DNA of 64,000 nt from Amblyomma americanum (lineage: Eukaryota; Arthropoda; Arachnida; Ixodida; Ixodidae). The stretch is taken from contig NC_135500.1 of NCBI RefSeq assembly GCF_052857255.1, positions 162,827,189-162,891,188 on the forward strand, in the 5' to 3' direction. This document shows, one piece after another, positions 1 to 10,999 of this stretch. The position numbers and the translations under genes were made by a program. The number at the start of each line of letters is the position of its first letter. The first letter of the stretch is position 1. The notes beneath the pieces are model-generated. The model ran no database searches and had not been told where the DNA came from. It saw nothing but the letters and a program-made list of their open reading frames with translations.

Positions 1-504
1 TGAATAAACCAAATTTTAACCACTTCGGTGCCACCAACCTGCACCATTCGTTCGGATGCGCCTATTTTTAAACGCGGAATCGTACTTAGATCTGCTTTCC
101 TTCACGTCGCAGTACTCCTGCAATGTATATACTTTTGGTGTAGCCGAGCTAAGGAAGCAACGTCTGTCAGTTTCACAAACGCAGATCGTTTCGTCTTTAA
201 GTGGCGCAGATTTTCGCATAACGGCAAGAAAAATAGAATAAAGTACGATAGATGGGACAAGTTCCCGCGTCTGTCAAACGGTGTAAGTGCCATCGAAGAT
301 CACGTTAACAGTATCTCAGAAACTTACTCGCGGTGCAATGACTGACATCTTTTTTTCACCGGCACCTTACGAGTACTGTGCAGGAGGTGAGACGTGACTT
401 AATATTGAAAAGTTTGATTACACACTTACATTTTTATTATCGCGTCTCTGTACGCTTTTCTCTGTACCGACATTTCACCTAGCTTACAATAGAGGCTGAC
501 GCTC
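1..504. other. Unassigned sequence
   Basis: No gene, RNA or repeat is recognised. The short overlapping frames here share no motif with known families and lie in ordinary mixed-composition DNA. The right edge is the trinucleotide tail of the neighbouring LINE. Confidence 0.5.
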
Positions 505-1902
505 ACATGTGTGACAATCATCATCATCATCATCATCATCATATGTGCCTGACTACGTCCACTGCACGACAAAGACCTCTCCCATGTCTCTCCAATTATC
601 CTTTGCCAGCTGCAGCCACCGTATCCCCGCAAATTTCTGAATCTCATCCGCCCACCAAACTTTCTGCCTCCCACTGCTGCGCTTGCCTTCTCTTGGAATC
701 CACTCCGTTACCCTTAAATACCAGCGGCTGTCTTGCCTTCGCATTACATGCCCTGCCCAAGCCCATTTCTTTCACTTGATTTCGACTAGGATGTCATTAA
801 CCCGTGCTTAATCCCTGAACTCCTCTGCCTTGATCCTGTCTCTTAATGTTAGGCCTAGCATTTTTATTTTTATAGCATGCTCCGCTGTCCAGAATTTAAG
901 CTGAACCATTTTCATTAGCCTCCACGTTTCAGCCCCATAGACCAATACCGGTAAGATGCAGCTGTCATATACTTTCCCCTTGAGCGATATTGGTAAACTG
1001 CCATTCATGATCTCAGAAAACCGGCCGAAATAAGCTCTACTGCATTCTTATTCTTCTAGTTATTTCCCTTTCGTGATCCGGATCTGCGGTCACTACCTGC
1101 CCTAAATAGATGTATTCCCTTACCACTTCTAGCACCTCGCTACCAATTGTGAACTGCTGTTTCCTTGCGAGACTGTTGAAGATTAATTTGGTTTTCTGCA
1201 TATTATTTTATATTCACCGTTCTGCTCTGTCTGTCTAAGCCATCGGTCTTGCTTTGCAATTCATCTCCTGAGTGACTTAGCAACGCAATGTCGCCGGCGA
1301 ACTGCAGATTACTTAGGTATTCTCTATTAACTCTTATCACCAACTGTTCCCAATCCAAGCCTCTGAATACCTCTTGTAAACTTGTAAACAGGCGGTGAAT
1401 AGCATTGGCGATATTGTGTCTCTCTGCATGACACTCTTCATTATTGGAATTTTATTGCTGACTTTATGGAGGGAAATGGTGGGTGTGCAGCTTTATAGGT
1501 ATCCCCTTTATAGGTATCTCCCAGTATTTTTACATAAGGCTCTTCTACGCCCTGATTCCGCAATGTCTGCATGACCGCAATGGTTTCGGCTGAGTCAAAT
1601 GCTTTCTCGTATTCTATGAAGACTATATATAGGAGCTGGTTATACTCTGTGCATTTCCCTATCACTTGATTGATAGTGTCAATATGGTCTATTGCAGATA
1701 ATATTTTACGAAGGCCTGCCTGCTCATTTGGTTGATTGAAATCTAAAGTTTTCCTGGCTCTATTAGCGATTACCTCAGTATATACATTATAGGGAACGGA
1801 CAGTAAGCTGATCGGTCTGTAATTTCTCAAGTCCTTGACGTCGCCTTTCGTATGGATTAAGGAGATAGCGTTCTTCCAAGCTTCTGGTACTATCGAGGTC
1901 AT
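505..1902 (-). mobile_element. RTE-type LINE relic, 5'-truncated
   Basis: Remains of a non-LTR retrotransposon ORF2, whose product would nick target DNA and reverse-transcribe its own RNA. Reading the minus strand from 1902, the first 150 or so codons carry reverse-transcriptase motifs: NYRPISLLSV, then NQPNEQAGLR, HIDTINQVI, and the motif-A-like stretch YEKAFDS. Further on the catalytic box reads F-A-G-D (1290-1301) where the family has F-A-D-D. C-terminal blocks follow, with LPVLVYGAETW near 930-950 and RWYLRVTEWIPR near 690-730. Frames are broken by stops and shifts, so three separate pieces remain. The endonuclease and start of RT are missing beyond 1902. The 3' end on the minus strand runs into an (ATG)n tract, typical of RTE-like tails. 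Dead copy; the RTE/BovB-like assignment is by motif recognition. Confidence 0.85.
517..542. repeat. (CAT)n trinucleotide tract, LINE tail
   Basis: About 8.7 perfect CAT units. On the minus strand this is (ATG)n immediately downstream of the LINE C-terminal region, so it is best read as the simple-sequence 3' tail of that element. The His-run and Met-run frames across it are artefacts. Confidence 0.85.
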
Positions 1903-2339
1903 TAGTAATTGCGTATACCAAGTATGTATACATGCATATATACATTTACATATATAGGCTTCTGCAAGCTGCAGGTGTGTGGATGGGTAGCTGCAGGCTT
2001 GATTTCGCAGTCAGTTTTTGTTCTGCTGCAGCGTGGGTTTCTATGGGGGGAGGTGAGAAGGCGGTGGTGGGTGGTGCTTCTGGAGGGTAGTGGTAGGTGA
2101 AGGGTGAAGGCTTGTTGGTGGAAGATGGATTTTATCGGCGGGTGACCGGGAGTGCTACACCCAACGGAGGGTGCTCCTGGTGGTTGAAGCTTCGCACACA
2201 CAGGCTTCACATACACTTCCGCTCAATGAGGGCTACACTGCTAACGCAGTGAAAAGTGTAAGACGAGTGATAGAACGATTAAACTGATTAGATCCTTTTT
2301 TTCTATATATACATATAGAAAAAGAAAAGAGTAAACCGG
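1903..2339. other. G/T-rich unassigned stretch with dispersed motif
   Basis: Contains GTGGGTGGTGCTTCTGG near 2066-2085, a motif that recurs in diverged form at about 60030, 60760 and 60860. A perfect 11-bp AT hairpin (TTTTTCTATAT, 2298-2308; complement 2313-2323) lies just before the tRNA-like repeat. No coding evidence. Confidence 0.5.
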
Positions 2340-2440
2340 CTATGGTTGCTGAGGGGCTTTGGCTTTCGGCTACTGATCCCAAGATTGCCGGTTCGATTCA
2401 AAGGCATCCCTGGGCTGTGCGGTGGCACCGCATGCTATAG
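2340..2440 (+). mobile_element. Degenerate tRNA-derived SINE head
   Basis: A tRNA-like start, TGGTTGCTGAGGGG (A-box position), is followed about 40 bp later by GGTTCGATTCA (B-box position, 2390-2400). The spacing fits a pol III internal promoter. The body beyond about 2410 does not match the Ruka-like copies elsewhere in the window, so family and right edge are uncertain. Confidence 0.45.
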
Positions 2441-2556
2441 AACCCAAGCCGATCTGAATTACAGCGCAGCCCGCTACTACGGCTTCACTAATAATCCATA
2501 CGTCGCTTCGGGGCTTAAATCCGCCTAATTGCAACTCTTGCAAATCGGCAAGACCA

Positions 2557-2751
2557 GCGAAATAACTATTACACTCAACGTTTCGTCCGCGGGATCGGCC
2601 TTCGTCATCTGGGGACGTTGAAGATCCAAGGCCAGCATAAAGTAAAACGTAGGTAGCAATCGCCAACAGAACCGCTCTCAGAAGTTAGCAGTCAGTGAGT
2701 TGTCGAAGGCCGATCCCGCAGCCGAAATGTCACTCTAATGGTTATTTCACT
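2557..2751. mobile_element. Inverted pair of Penelope-like element 3' relics
   Basis: Two roughly 50-bp arms, 2557-2608 and 2699-2751, are imperfect reverse complements of each other. Each holds a GAAGGCCGATCCCGC block followed by GCCGAAA or GACGAAA and a tail related to GTAATAGTTATTTC. Blocks of this form are characteristic of PLE terminal regions, where hammerhead ribozymes have been described. In both arms the CUGANGA core is mutated, so neither looks active. No PLE protein-coding sequence is visible beside them. Confidence 0.55.
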
Positions 2752-2759
2752 CTTCTTAC

Positions 2760-5469
2760 CATTTTTAATGCGTTGGCGGTATAGTGCTATTATATAGTTG
2801 TTTGTGTGTCTCAAACCTCCGCCCTACGAAGGCAGCCTCCAGTGGGTACCTCACTTCCGAACAGCCACTAGTAAAAATGCAAATTCCAGCCACACGCCCA
2901 TCTCATCTTCCAGAAGCCTCCACCTCGACAAAAGCGACGGCGAAACCAAATTGAAAGCGGCAATGCTAGGCAAGCACTGCCAAAACGAAGTGTTGAACTA
3001 ATACTGCTAAAGTACAGCGGTTGAGTCGCATCGCAGCGTATGCTCGCAGGTCAATTTTTTTATAACTATGATACTGCTGCATTTTTGCTTTTCTTGGAAT
3101 AAAGGCACCCTTTCGAAACTCGTAACCCTCGGCAAAGAGACTTTGGCTGAAGAGGGCGACATTTCCTTCAGCGAATTATCTGATTGCACTCAGACAGATA
3201 GCGGTAATCAAAATCACGTTGCTAAGAGTTTCGAACGCTTCAGCAGTAATTAAGGAGGCCGTGAGGGAGCATATGCCAACACTTCAACGTCATTAGCGAA
3301 CTCCCTACTCACTTTGAAGCAAGTGTTTCGTAAGCGACTGTTTGCATCAATATCTGCGCAGGTAACTCAACATACGGTTTGAAGGTGCACGCATCTAGAT
3401 GGCTCCCTTCTCTCCCTCTCTTTCTTTCTGTCTCTATGCGTGTTTAAACACGCAGCACCACCCACCGACGATTGGCAACAAATGTGCAGCGCCACTCTGC
3501 AGATCACACGATGTGCCACGGCGAGGTGCGTGCGTTTGTATGCGCTATCTACACCACTATTACAGCCGCGACCGCAATGCGTTGCCAATTTGGCTTCCGC
3601 GCGCGACGCGGCTTGTCCCTAGAGCTTGTCTCACACCTGGAACGACGCCGAAAAAATATATATACTTCGCGCGTGCGTGTCGTAGCGAGGTCGAAAGAGG
3701 CCTTCCTCTGTCCCTCCCTCTTCCTTTCACACACAGTTATTGCAAAGCGCGTCTAAGCCCGAAGCGACAGCACGCGCCGACAACATTCTCGAAAACTCCA
3801 GCTTTCCTTTCCGGGTATTTTTGCGTCCAGGGTGAATCCCGGCGGTTTTTCACCCCGAGGCTCGGGGAAGCTGCTCGCACCCTACCGCCAGGTGTGGAGG
3901 AGGACTGTTTTTCTTTCATTCTTTATTTGTTTATTTTTTACTGTCTTTATGTGGTCGCGAGGCGACGAAAGTTTTGCGGCCACGCTGCGTTGAAAAACGT
4001 GGGCGAGCTAAATAAACATAACACAACGAAAGAAGTATGCTGATGACGTGGAGCTCTTTCAGTCGAAGGGAGACCGCTATACAGAGGGAAATAAAATGCG
4101 TTCGCAGAACGGGCTCGCGAGTGTGAATTTTTTCCAGGACGGCAACTTCATTTACCTTAGGTTTAAAAACCGACAGCGGCAGCTAGTCCTCATTGGAAAC
4201 AACTGATTTCTTCGAGCGCTTTATTTCAACTCATTTCGTGAATTTTTAGAATGTGTTGCGTTTCGAACGCAAGGAGCAACTCGGTGATCTCGGGATGCTG
4301 ATCACATATTAGAACCGTGTGCAGAGCGCCGTTTACTTTAATAACGCGTATGCGTCATACAAAAGGAAAAGTGGACGAGAAAAGTCTCAGGCAGGGTTGT
4401 TTTTGTGGATCCTCGGTGGTTTTAAGACGCAGCGCTTTCTTCTAACAAGCAATTTTAACTGAGCTAAAAGAATATTTATCAGTTTAATTAATCGGCTAGG
4501 TAGCACTGGAGAGAGGCTTTGTGACTGAACCAAAAGTTGATTATATGTACTACGCAGCTTGTCGATATTTAAAGCTCCCTTCCGTTCAATCGGCAGGCTT
4601 ATCTCCGCCATTATCGTCGACGATTCAGCAGTACCACAACCACAACGCGGTGCCAACCAGGTTTAAACTAAGTGCTCGCAGTGTGTCGCCTGCTGGCTGG
4701 GCGTTCGTTCACATCGAGGTGATGGAAAAGCATTGCTACTCCGTCGTGGCAGAACCCATTCACCCCAATGAAGCGCAGATAGCGATGGGTAGCTTCTACT
4801 CTGAGCGTTGATCCATGGCAAAGCCAAAAGATACACTTGTGGTTTTGTCGCTCCACCACGCCCTTCGTTGCACAAACCACACCAACGGCGTTACCTCGGT
4901 TGTCATTTCCCCATGACAGAGCCACCAGTCAAGCGCGGCTAGCGCTCAGTTCACACGTCAAATTTGTTGTGGCCGCCCTCCATAACTGCCAGTCTGTGAT
5001 TGTGAAAAGATTGTTTTCTTTCATATATGCTTGGCTTGAATGGCAGCCTCAGGCACCCTCCCCCCACAGGGCCTAGCCCTCCGCTGTCCTTTCGGCAAAG
5101 CGCTGGACGTAAGCCTGTAACGCACTTGGAAAATCGTCGCCTCGACGTTTTTACGTTGACGGTTGGCTTGCTTACAACGGGTAGCAGTTGACGGCATCGA
5201 CCAAGGGAAATGCAAAGTAGACGCCACACAGTGCCGACCCATCTCCGTGCCGGCGGAATGCGTTACCCTGCCCCCGCGTCGCGCATTTCACAACGTCAGA
5301 CCTTGTTCTGAGACAGTATGAACAAATGCAAACAAAAGCAAAGGCGCCCCCTTTGGCGCATCTTTTTCAAAAGTTCGACCCATATTTGTAAAGTTCACTT
5401 GTTGTATGATAATATGACTCTTTCAGGAGCGGCCAACTTCTACGGTATAACGGATTGAATTGAATTAGT
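2760..5469. other. Unassigned stretch without recognised gene
   Basis: Mixed AT-rich and GC-rich DNA. The longest ATG frame (3399-4043, plus, 214 codons) is Cys/Arg/Pro-rich with no recognisable domain, and other frames overlap it on both strands. I see no splice or promoter context that would support a gene. Confidence 0.45.
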
Positions 5470-5471
5470 TG

Positions 5472-5545
5472 TTAGGGAAAGGAAATGGCGCAGTATCTGT
5501 CTCACATATCGGCGGACACCTGAACCGTGCCGTAAGGGAAGGGGT
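5472..5545 (-). mobile_element. 3' fragment of (ATT)n-tailed tRNA SINE
   Basis: Matches the 3' end of the fuller copies at 41053 and 43070 (GGAAATGGCGCAGTATCTG, then ACACCTGAACC and CCGTAAGGGAAGGG), in the same minus orientation. The tRNA-like head is absent; the match stops near 5545. Confidence 0.75.
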
Positions 5546-6329
5546 GCACAGCGCATTTTTTTTTACATAACTTCTAAAATATTTGTCAGCCCAAGCATGG
5601 AGATCACTTCAAACCCACAGCTCCCCTCCATTTCAAGTAATTTTGATGTGCCACCCAAGTAAAGAAGACGCTGCTCAGCACTTCATCTCATCATCGCCTA
5701 CGCACGTATACCTGCCGTTCACAAACAGGAAGGTCGCTGCCCTTTCTACGCCCGGAGGAAGTCAGCATTCATACGCATAGTCAGGCACGGTTCATGCACT
5801 TGACAGCACGCGTGGACACGTGCCCAACTTTCGGCCGAAGGCAACAACACAGGCTCAAGTTACCCTTGGAGCAATTCCTCCATGGAGGGGGCAAGCATGC
5901 GGGGCGAAGCAGTTGCTACACGCTTGCGCAAGAGAGAGGGCGCAGGTGCTCTCTCCCGCTTCTATCGGCCCGGTTTGCATAAACCGAAGAAGCGGAAAGG
6001 CCCCTCCGATAAACCACGATAAGGTGCTCTGTTTACTCGGCTCTTCTGTTGCCTTTCGAAGGTAACACTTGGCAGCAGCGTCCTAGCGTGGTGGTCGCCA
6101 GTTGTCAGGACAGTCTGAAACATTCATTGTTCCTCCCGTTGATACGCACGCCAGGGGCGCACTTATGCATGGAAACTCCGAGATGGAAGCGATATTCGTG
6201 ATTCTAATGTACCACGTACACTTACTGCTTTAGTAAAACCTTAAAGAGGGCGGTTGGGGGCAGAGGTGGAAAAATCCTCCCCCTCCCCGGAGCGGTTTTA
6301 GTAGGCTAGCACTGATGGTGCCCATTAGC
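5546..6329. other. Unassigned stretch
   Basis: No recognisable coding, RNA or repeat feature. Short open frames overlap in several phases without motifs. Confidence 0.4.
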
Positions 6330-6369
6330 AGTTTTAGCATTTAGCAGTTGTGTGTTTGTCTGTCTGTTT

Positions 6370-6665
6370 GTCTGAAGCTGGTTTTGTGGCAGGCTGCTCG
6401 CATACCCACCGTGTCAGCTGGCAGCTCAATTAATCGAGAGAGGATGCTCGCGAAGAGCAGCCTGGATTGCAACCCCACCCAAATCAACGGAAGTCCCACC
6501 CGATGGCAGCACCTGCCATAGAAAGGCAGCGGCGCATCGGTTTACCACTGGACTAGGAGTTGTAGGAAAACTCCCAGGGATCTATGAATGTATATAATGA
6601 CCAATTCCGCATATATGGACATTAACCCATTATCGCTGTCGGAACAACTGCCATCCGTGAGCACT
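6370..6665. repeat. Dispersed repeat, copy 1 (tRNA-like core)
   Basis: Shares an ordered series of blocks with 60235-60480: GGGTTGCTCG-like start, GAAGAGCAGC, CGATGGCAGCACCTG, GCGCATCG, TACCACTG, ACTCCCAGGGATCTATG and CATTAATGCTGTCG-like end. On the minus strand the TACCACTG region reads like a tRNA A box, so this may be a minus-strand SINE. Family not named. Confidence 0.6.
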
Positions 6666-7984
6666 GCATCTGAATACCGGAACGGAAGCGAAAACCGAAA
6701 TGCTGGCTCAACTAATTCGCATTGGGCCTAACTACGCAAATCGACCATCGTTTGTTTTTGCTTTGAATAATATCTCGTTTTTTTGTTTTGTTTTTTTTTG
6801 GGGGGGGGGGGCGCCTTTCCCGAAATCCGCCCTAGGGTAAGAGGCGAGGGTGACCTCCTATTCGTAACTAATTGCGGTACACTCAACTTGGCCAACGACG
6901 GAAAAAAGGGGCGACAGAAGTTACCTTCAGGTCTTATCGTCATCGACGGAATTGCACCTTGTTATCTCCGCTAGCAGCGAGAAGCCGCGTAACAAGCAAA
7001 GTCTTTTCGAGACGATTTTTGGCATTTCGGTTACGCACTTATTGTCAATTTCCTCAGGCGCCTGCCGATAGTTTGCGTGTTCTAATGCTGCTTTGCTCAC
7101 TCCTGTGCTCACAACTGAACTGTCGCACCGCGAAGCAAAATCCGCGAAGTTCAGACGCGTCCTTATCACAAATTCGAGTATTGCGTGTTACAAGAGACCC
7201 TCCAGCGTATAACCGGCTACTTCAATTCTTCTGCTTCTCCATCATCGCATGCTAGCTTCTCCGGTGACCTCAGGATTGTTAGCGAGGCGTTTTCATTGTC
7301 AGATTAGGTGTTGGTAAAGACAGAACGACATTCGCTCTCGTTTAATTATTAAGGAAAATCACTTGCCATCAATTCTAATCTGGCCCCACAGTAAAGTTCT
7401 TCGAACTGTACAGCCACTACCACAAAAGTACCAAGCCAAGGATGATGCGATCTTCCACGCTATTTTATCACAGGTTCTTACGCAGTTTTCGTGTCTGGTT
7501 TGTGGTAGTGGTAGTAGCATCGCTAGAGGCAAGGCTGGTTAGCCTTGCACAAGTTTTTCAGTGTTTCACGCTTGAAATTGAGCCCAAATTCTTACGCAAC
7601 ACGTTTTCTTGGATGCATTCAGGATAACATTTCCTGCGGAGGTGCTGCTCATATGCTCACGCTTGCCACAATATCCTCAACTTCAGCTGAAACTGAGGAA
7701 GGTTGGCTCCGCTCAACGAACGTAAACCTCGCATAAGACTCTCTCCGATTGTTCCTTCACACCCTTGAGCCGCTGCCTCCATTCCCTATCGTTGCTTTCC
7801 GACGACCCTGCAGAGAACAGTTCACTGGGGGGCAATCATATGCCATGAGTTCTGCGTAGAGTCATTTCGTTTCTGGATGCCTGTTTATTAAGCCCTTGCG
7901 GGCCATTTGGGCGCGCCTGCCTATTCGGAGCAAATTACCAGAACTAACGATACCAACAACACATTTAAAACAAGATGACTTCCT
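6666..7984. other. Unassigned stretch with T/G homopolymers
   Basis: A T9 run followed by a G12 run (6791-6811) is the only notable structure. Nothing else is recognised; the ATG frames of 60-127 codons have no motifs. Confidence 0.4.
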
Positions 7985-8125
7985 GAGCGAGCTGGTTTGA
8001 GATTCACATAGAGACACCGTAACGGACGGAACACAGCAAGGCAGACACAATGCGGCGCTTACTAACAAGTGGAACTTTATTGGCGGCACAACCGGTATAT
8101 ATAGACCACTGGAGAGAAAAAAATG
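7985..8125 (-). mobile_element. Possible PLE or LINE 3' tail
   Basis: On the minus strand the order is ACCGGTTGTGCCGCC, CAATAAAGTTCCACTTGTTA, GCGCCGCATTGTGTC, TCCGTCCGTTACGG and ATGTGAATC. This resembles the post-ribozyme tail of tick Penelope-like elements and parallels the GTTGGCACAATAAACC tail in the palindrome at 8600. No coding part remains. Confidence 0.4.
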
Positions 8126-8392
8126 CACAAACATCATGCGTCTCTTACGGAATTTTTGACGCATGATCTGCGCGCATTATTTTTCTTTTGTCCTTACTTT
8201 TTGCTCAACAGTGGGATATTTAGTATACTGCATGGCTTCCCTGCAAATAAGGATTTCATTTGTTAGTCAGCACAGTGTTGTGTATTCTTTGCTGTGTCAC
8301 GTGTGTTGCTCCGTAGCTATGCCAATCAATAACGAGCATAACTAAAGTTGCTTACCCATGCGCACATTCGTAATAACGAAAAGTATGCGCAA

Positions 8393-8394
<2 letters not shown>

Positions 8395-8467
<73 letters not shown>
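8395..8467. repeat. (AT)n microsatellite, left flank of palindrome
   Basis: About 36 uninterrupted AT units directly abutting the left arm of the inverted repeat. Ile-Tyr frames through it are not genes. Confidence 0.95.
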
Positions 8468-8469
<2 letters not shown>

Positions 8470-8514
8470 TACAGTATTACGACAAACGCGACTGTTCGTT
8501 TTAAAGGTTTATTG

Positions 8515-8554
8515 TGCCAACAGTTTCGGGAATGGTATTCCCTTCGTCAGGGCA
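8515..8554 (-). ncRNA. Hammerhead-ribozyme-like motif, left arm
   Basis: Exact mirror of the right-arm motif at 8567-8606 and therefore with the same predicted fold on the minus strand. The two copies could not both fold from a single transcript without first competing with the 91-bp stem. Confidence 0.5.
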
Positions 8555-8566
8555 GGATTGTAAGCC

Positions 8567-8606
8567 TGCCCTGACGAAGGGAATACCATTCCCGAAACTG
8601 TTGGCA
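8567..8606 (+). ncRNA. Hammerhead-ribozyme-like motif, right arm
   Basis: Reads as a minimal type I hammerhead: stem I UGCC (8567-8570) with GGCA (8603-8606); core CUGACGA (8571-8577); stem II GGGAAU/AUUCCC closed by ACC (8579-8593); core GAAA (8594-8597); a two-pair stem III AC/GU; and predicted cleavage after GUU at 8602. One extra A (8578) lies between the core and stem II, a departure from the textbook consensus. Very short stem III is known for hammerheads in Penelope-like elements and is thought to need dimerisation. Sequence-only call. Confidence 0.5.
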
Positions 8607-8691
8607 CAATAAACCTTTAAAACGAACAGTCGCGTTTGTCGTAATACTGTACTTACACTTGTAAACTGGCGCATTGGAACCCCTACAGAAT

Positions 8692-8802
<111 letters not shown>

Positions 8803-9619
8803 GCCCCAAAACGCCGTGAATGGCCTCTGGGCATATGGCAATGACAGGGCCTGTTCCATACAACTCTGGACAGTTTCCTCAAGAGGTGTGTACGTGTGCT
8901 CTGGTGCACGCGAATAACCCTTTCCTTTGTGAGACCGGATATATAGGACGCCTTCCTCCGGCGTTGCGTGCAGTACAACAGCAAGGTACTGGTGCCCTGC
9001 AAGACAACCCATAAAGCCCCTCTAAGTATTTGTATTCAAAAAACGCTTTTCTGAATTCCGCGTGCCAGCAAACGCACCAGCGATGATCGCCCTGCATTAA
9101 TCAACAGAGCACGAGTTTAATCGCCGGCACCTTTACATTATTCGACGTACAGGCTATAGAAATCGCGGTCCGCGTCTAAATCATGTGACAGCAGAAAATA
9201 TAATTCCTGGTAGCCAACGTCTACGAGTTAGGTAAACTGCTTCCGCGCGCTGCGCTTATAACCGATCACTCTCAGAAGACCTCACACTGGACCCTATGCT
9301 GTTAACCTGTTTTGAAGCCATTTCAGCATTGCTCGTTTTTTTTTTCCCCGCAGTGTCGACCCGTGGATTCAATTAGGCCCACTGGTCACGTGGGCCACAG
9401 ATTGCCGCCTTTAACATTTTTGCACCGTAACATCATTTTTTAACAAATTTGCTTTTTACGAACGGTACAGGCCGACCTAAAAGCCTTTTTAGAGCGCAGT
9501 TCTTAAGGAATCTTCACAGGCTTTCGCAGCGGCATCGAAGCGACATTGTAAACAGAAGGTTGTTCCCCGCGGTCACCTTTTGCACGCGCATATATAGCGG
9601 GGAGTATACCCGCGGGTTG
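8803..9619. other. Unassigned stretch
   Basis: A minus-strand frame across 8810-9002 is open and arginine-rich but matches nothing I recognise. The rest has no coding or repeat signal. Confidence 0.4.
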
Positions 9620-9995
9620 GTTCCCGTAGACGGTGGGTGGTGGCTATATCAGCGCGGTGCAGAAGCGCGGCACAATACGCCCGGTCAGTTATTCTACTGC
9701 GACGAGTGAGGCAGACGCAGCTGCTAAACACGCCGCCCGAGCAGATGCTCGGCGACGCAGAATTCAGCGGCTACATAAGCGCAACGCGAAAGTGCCCACG
9801 GCAATCAATGGTGCACGCACCGCCGCTGAGGCATGTAGCGAGAGAATTAAACGAGTATCGCGTTATTACGCAGGTACAGCGAACGAACTATAAAACCGAC
9901 AGGTGGTTATACAAGCGCGACCCAAAATATCAGCGCCATATATCTAGCCAGTTTTTTCTCCCCAGGGAGTGAGGCAGACGCAGCTGCTAACGCGC
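9620..9995 (+). repeat. Degenerate direct repeats, period about 130 bp
   Basis: Three related blocks begin near 9646 (GTGGCTATATCAGCGCG), 9770 (GCGGCTACATAAGCGCA) and 9904 (GTGGTTATACAAGCGCG). A perfect 24-bp direct repeat, starting GAGTGAGGCAGACGCAG, occurs at 9704-9727 and 9967-9990. One plus frame gives an Ala/Arg-rich stretch (SEADAAAKHAARADARRRR) that may be repeat-encoded. Identity of the element is unknown. Confidence 0.5.
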
Positions 9996-10694
9996 AGCGA
10001 GAATAGCTTCGCTCAAAATCGTAGAAATATGTCATTTCTCTATCTGATCAAAAATCATTTGCTTGTCATTCACAGCAAAAGAGGGCACTGAGAGTCACAC
10101 TTATTCCTACCACGCCGACCCAAAGCTTGTTACTGTGCTGCACAGCTCATACACCATTAAGAACACACGACGCGCAGAGCGCAACACCGCCAGAAAACAG
10201 TCCTTGTGCTCACCACTCACGTGTGCAGCTGCTACGCACAATGCCTTTGACAGAGTTCCTTTTGAGCTTGGTGCTTGACCCTGGACATGTTCCTCGCACG
10301 CCCGCTAGGGCCGGTCGGGCATTCCGCCAGCGTGGAAACATGATCTCGCTGCAGCACGAGCAGCGAACGAATTGACCGCCTGAACGCCGGGCGGAAGAGG
10401 CGCCCACAGCCGCTTCGATTTTGCGCATGCACTTCGTAACACTTGGTCGTGAAAATCTGCATCCGTGCTGCCTTGAGCGGAAGTGCGCAGAAGCCGCAGA
10501 TGCCCATAGGGACTGTAGCTCGCCGCACATAGGGGCGAGGGACGAGGGGTAGCGAGACCTGCGGTGATTTGCACCTTTATTGCATGGAAAGAAAAAAATT
10601 CGAAGGACGATTACGATACTCCCTAATGCGATATTTGAGTGTAGGTGTGTGGGTGTCTCGGGCTCATAGGTTTGCATTGCTGGGTCATCGGCAC
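9996..10694. other. Unassigned stretch
   Basis: Minus-strand frames up to 155 codons overlap one another in all three phases between 10210 and 10677. None shows a recognisable domain. No repeat identified. Confidence 0.4.
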
Positions 10695-10760
10695 GTACGA
10701 TATTAGTTGGATAGTAGTATTAGTTGATGAAGACGACGGCGTGCAGTGCACTCTGAACAG
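10695..10760 (+). repeat. 5' fragment of the 11.0/45.0 kb SINE-like repeat
   Basis: GATAGTAGTATTAG followed by GAAGACGACGGCGTGCA aligns with GATAGCAGTCTTTG and GAAGACGGCGATGTGCA at 11010-11045, and with GAAGACGACGACGTTCA at 45003. The tRNA-like part is missing here. Confidence 0.5.
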
Positions 10761-10999
10761 TGTAGCGCTGGCAGCCGACGGACGAAGAGAGGACGAGGCA
10801 CGCAGTACGCTCAACTAACAACTTTAATAATAAAGGAGGGCGATCCGCACGTTTTTATACAGTAACCCATGATTAGCCAGTGATTGTAGGGCGCATGCGC
10901 AAATCACAGGGGGAAAAAACAGGGGAAGAACGCAAGCGCATTTTTATAGCCCACACTACACAGAGGCAAAAATAAAATGCAAATCGCTCGAGAAAGTGT

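Larger units (their letters stand above)
8466..8655. mobile_element. Perfect 91-bp-arm palindrome of PLE terminal sequence
   Basis: Arms 8466-8556 and 8565-8655 are exact reverse complements (91 of 91 by inspection) around an 8-nt spacer, ATTGTAAG. Each arm, read outward from the centre, gives CCTGCC, CTGACGAAGGGAAT, ACC, ATTCCCGAAAC, TGTTGGCACAATAAACC and a tail ending GTAATACTGTACTTA. The order of ribozyme-like core, GTTGGC and CAATAAA fits the terminal repeat of Penelope-like elements, which often occur as head-to-head fragments. Perfect identity implies recent origin or gene conversion. AT microsatellites sit on both sides. Confidence 0.75.

Noticed and set aside
517..542. His-tag-like coding run
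   Set aside because: (CAT)n tail of a minus-strand LINE, not a protein.
3399..4043. 214-codon ATG frame, plus strand
   Set aside because: No domain, no splice or promoter context, several overlapping frames; composition-driven.
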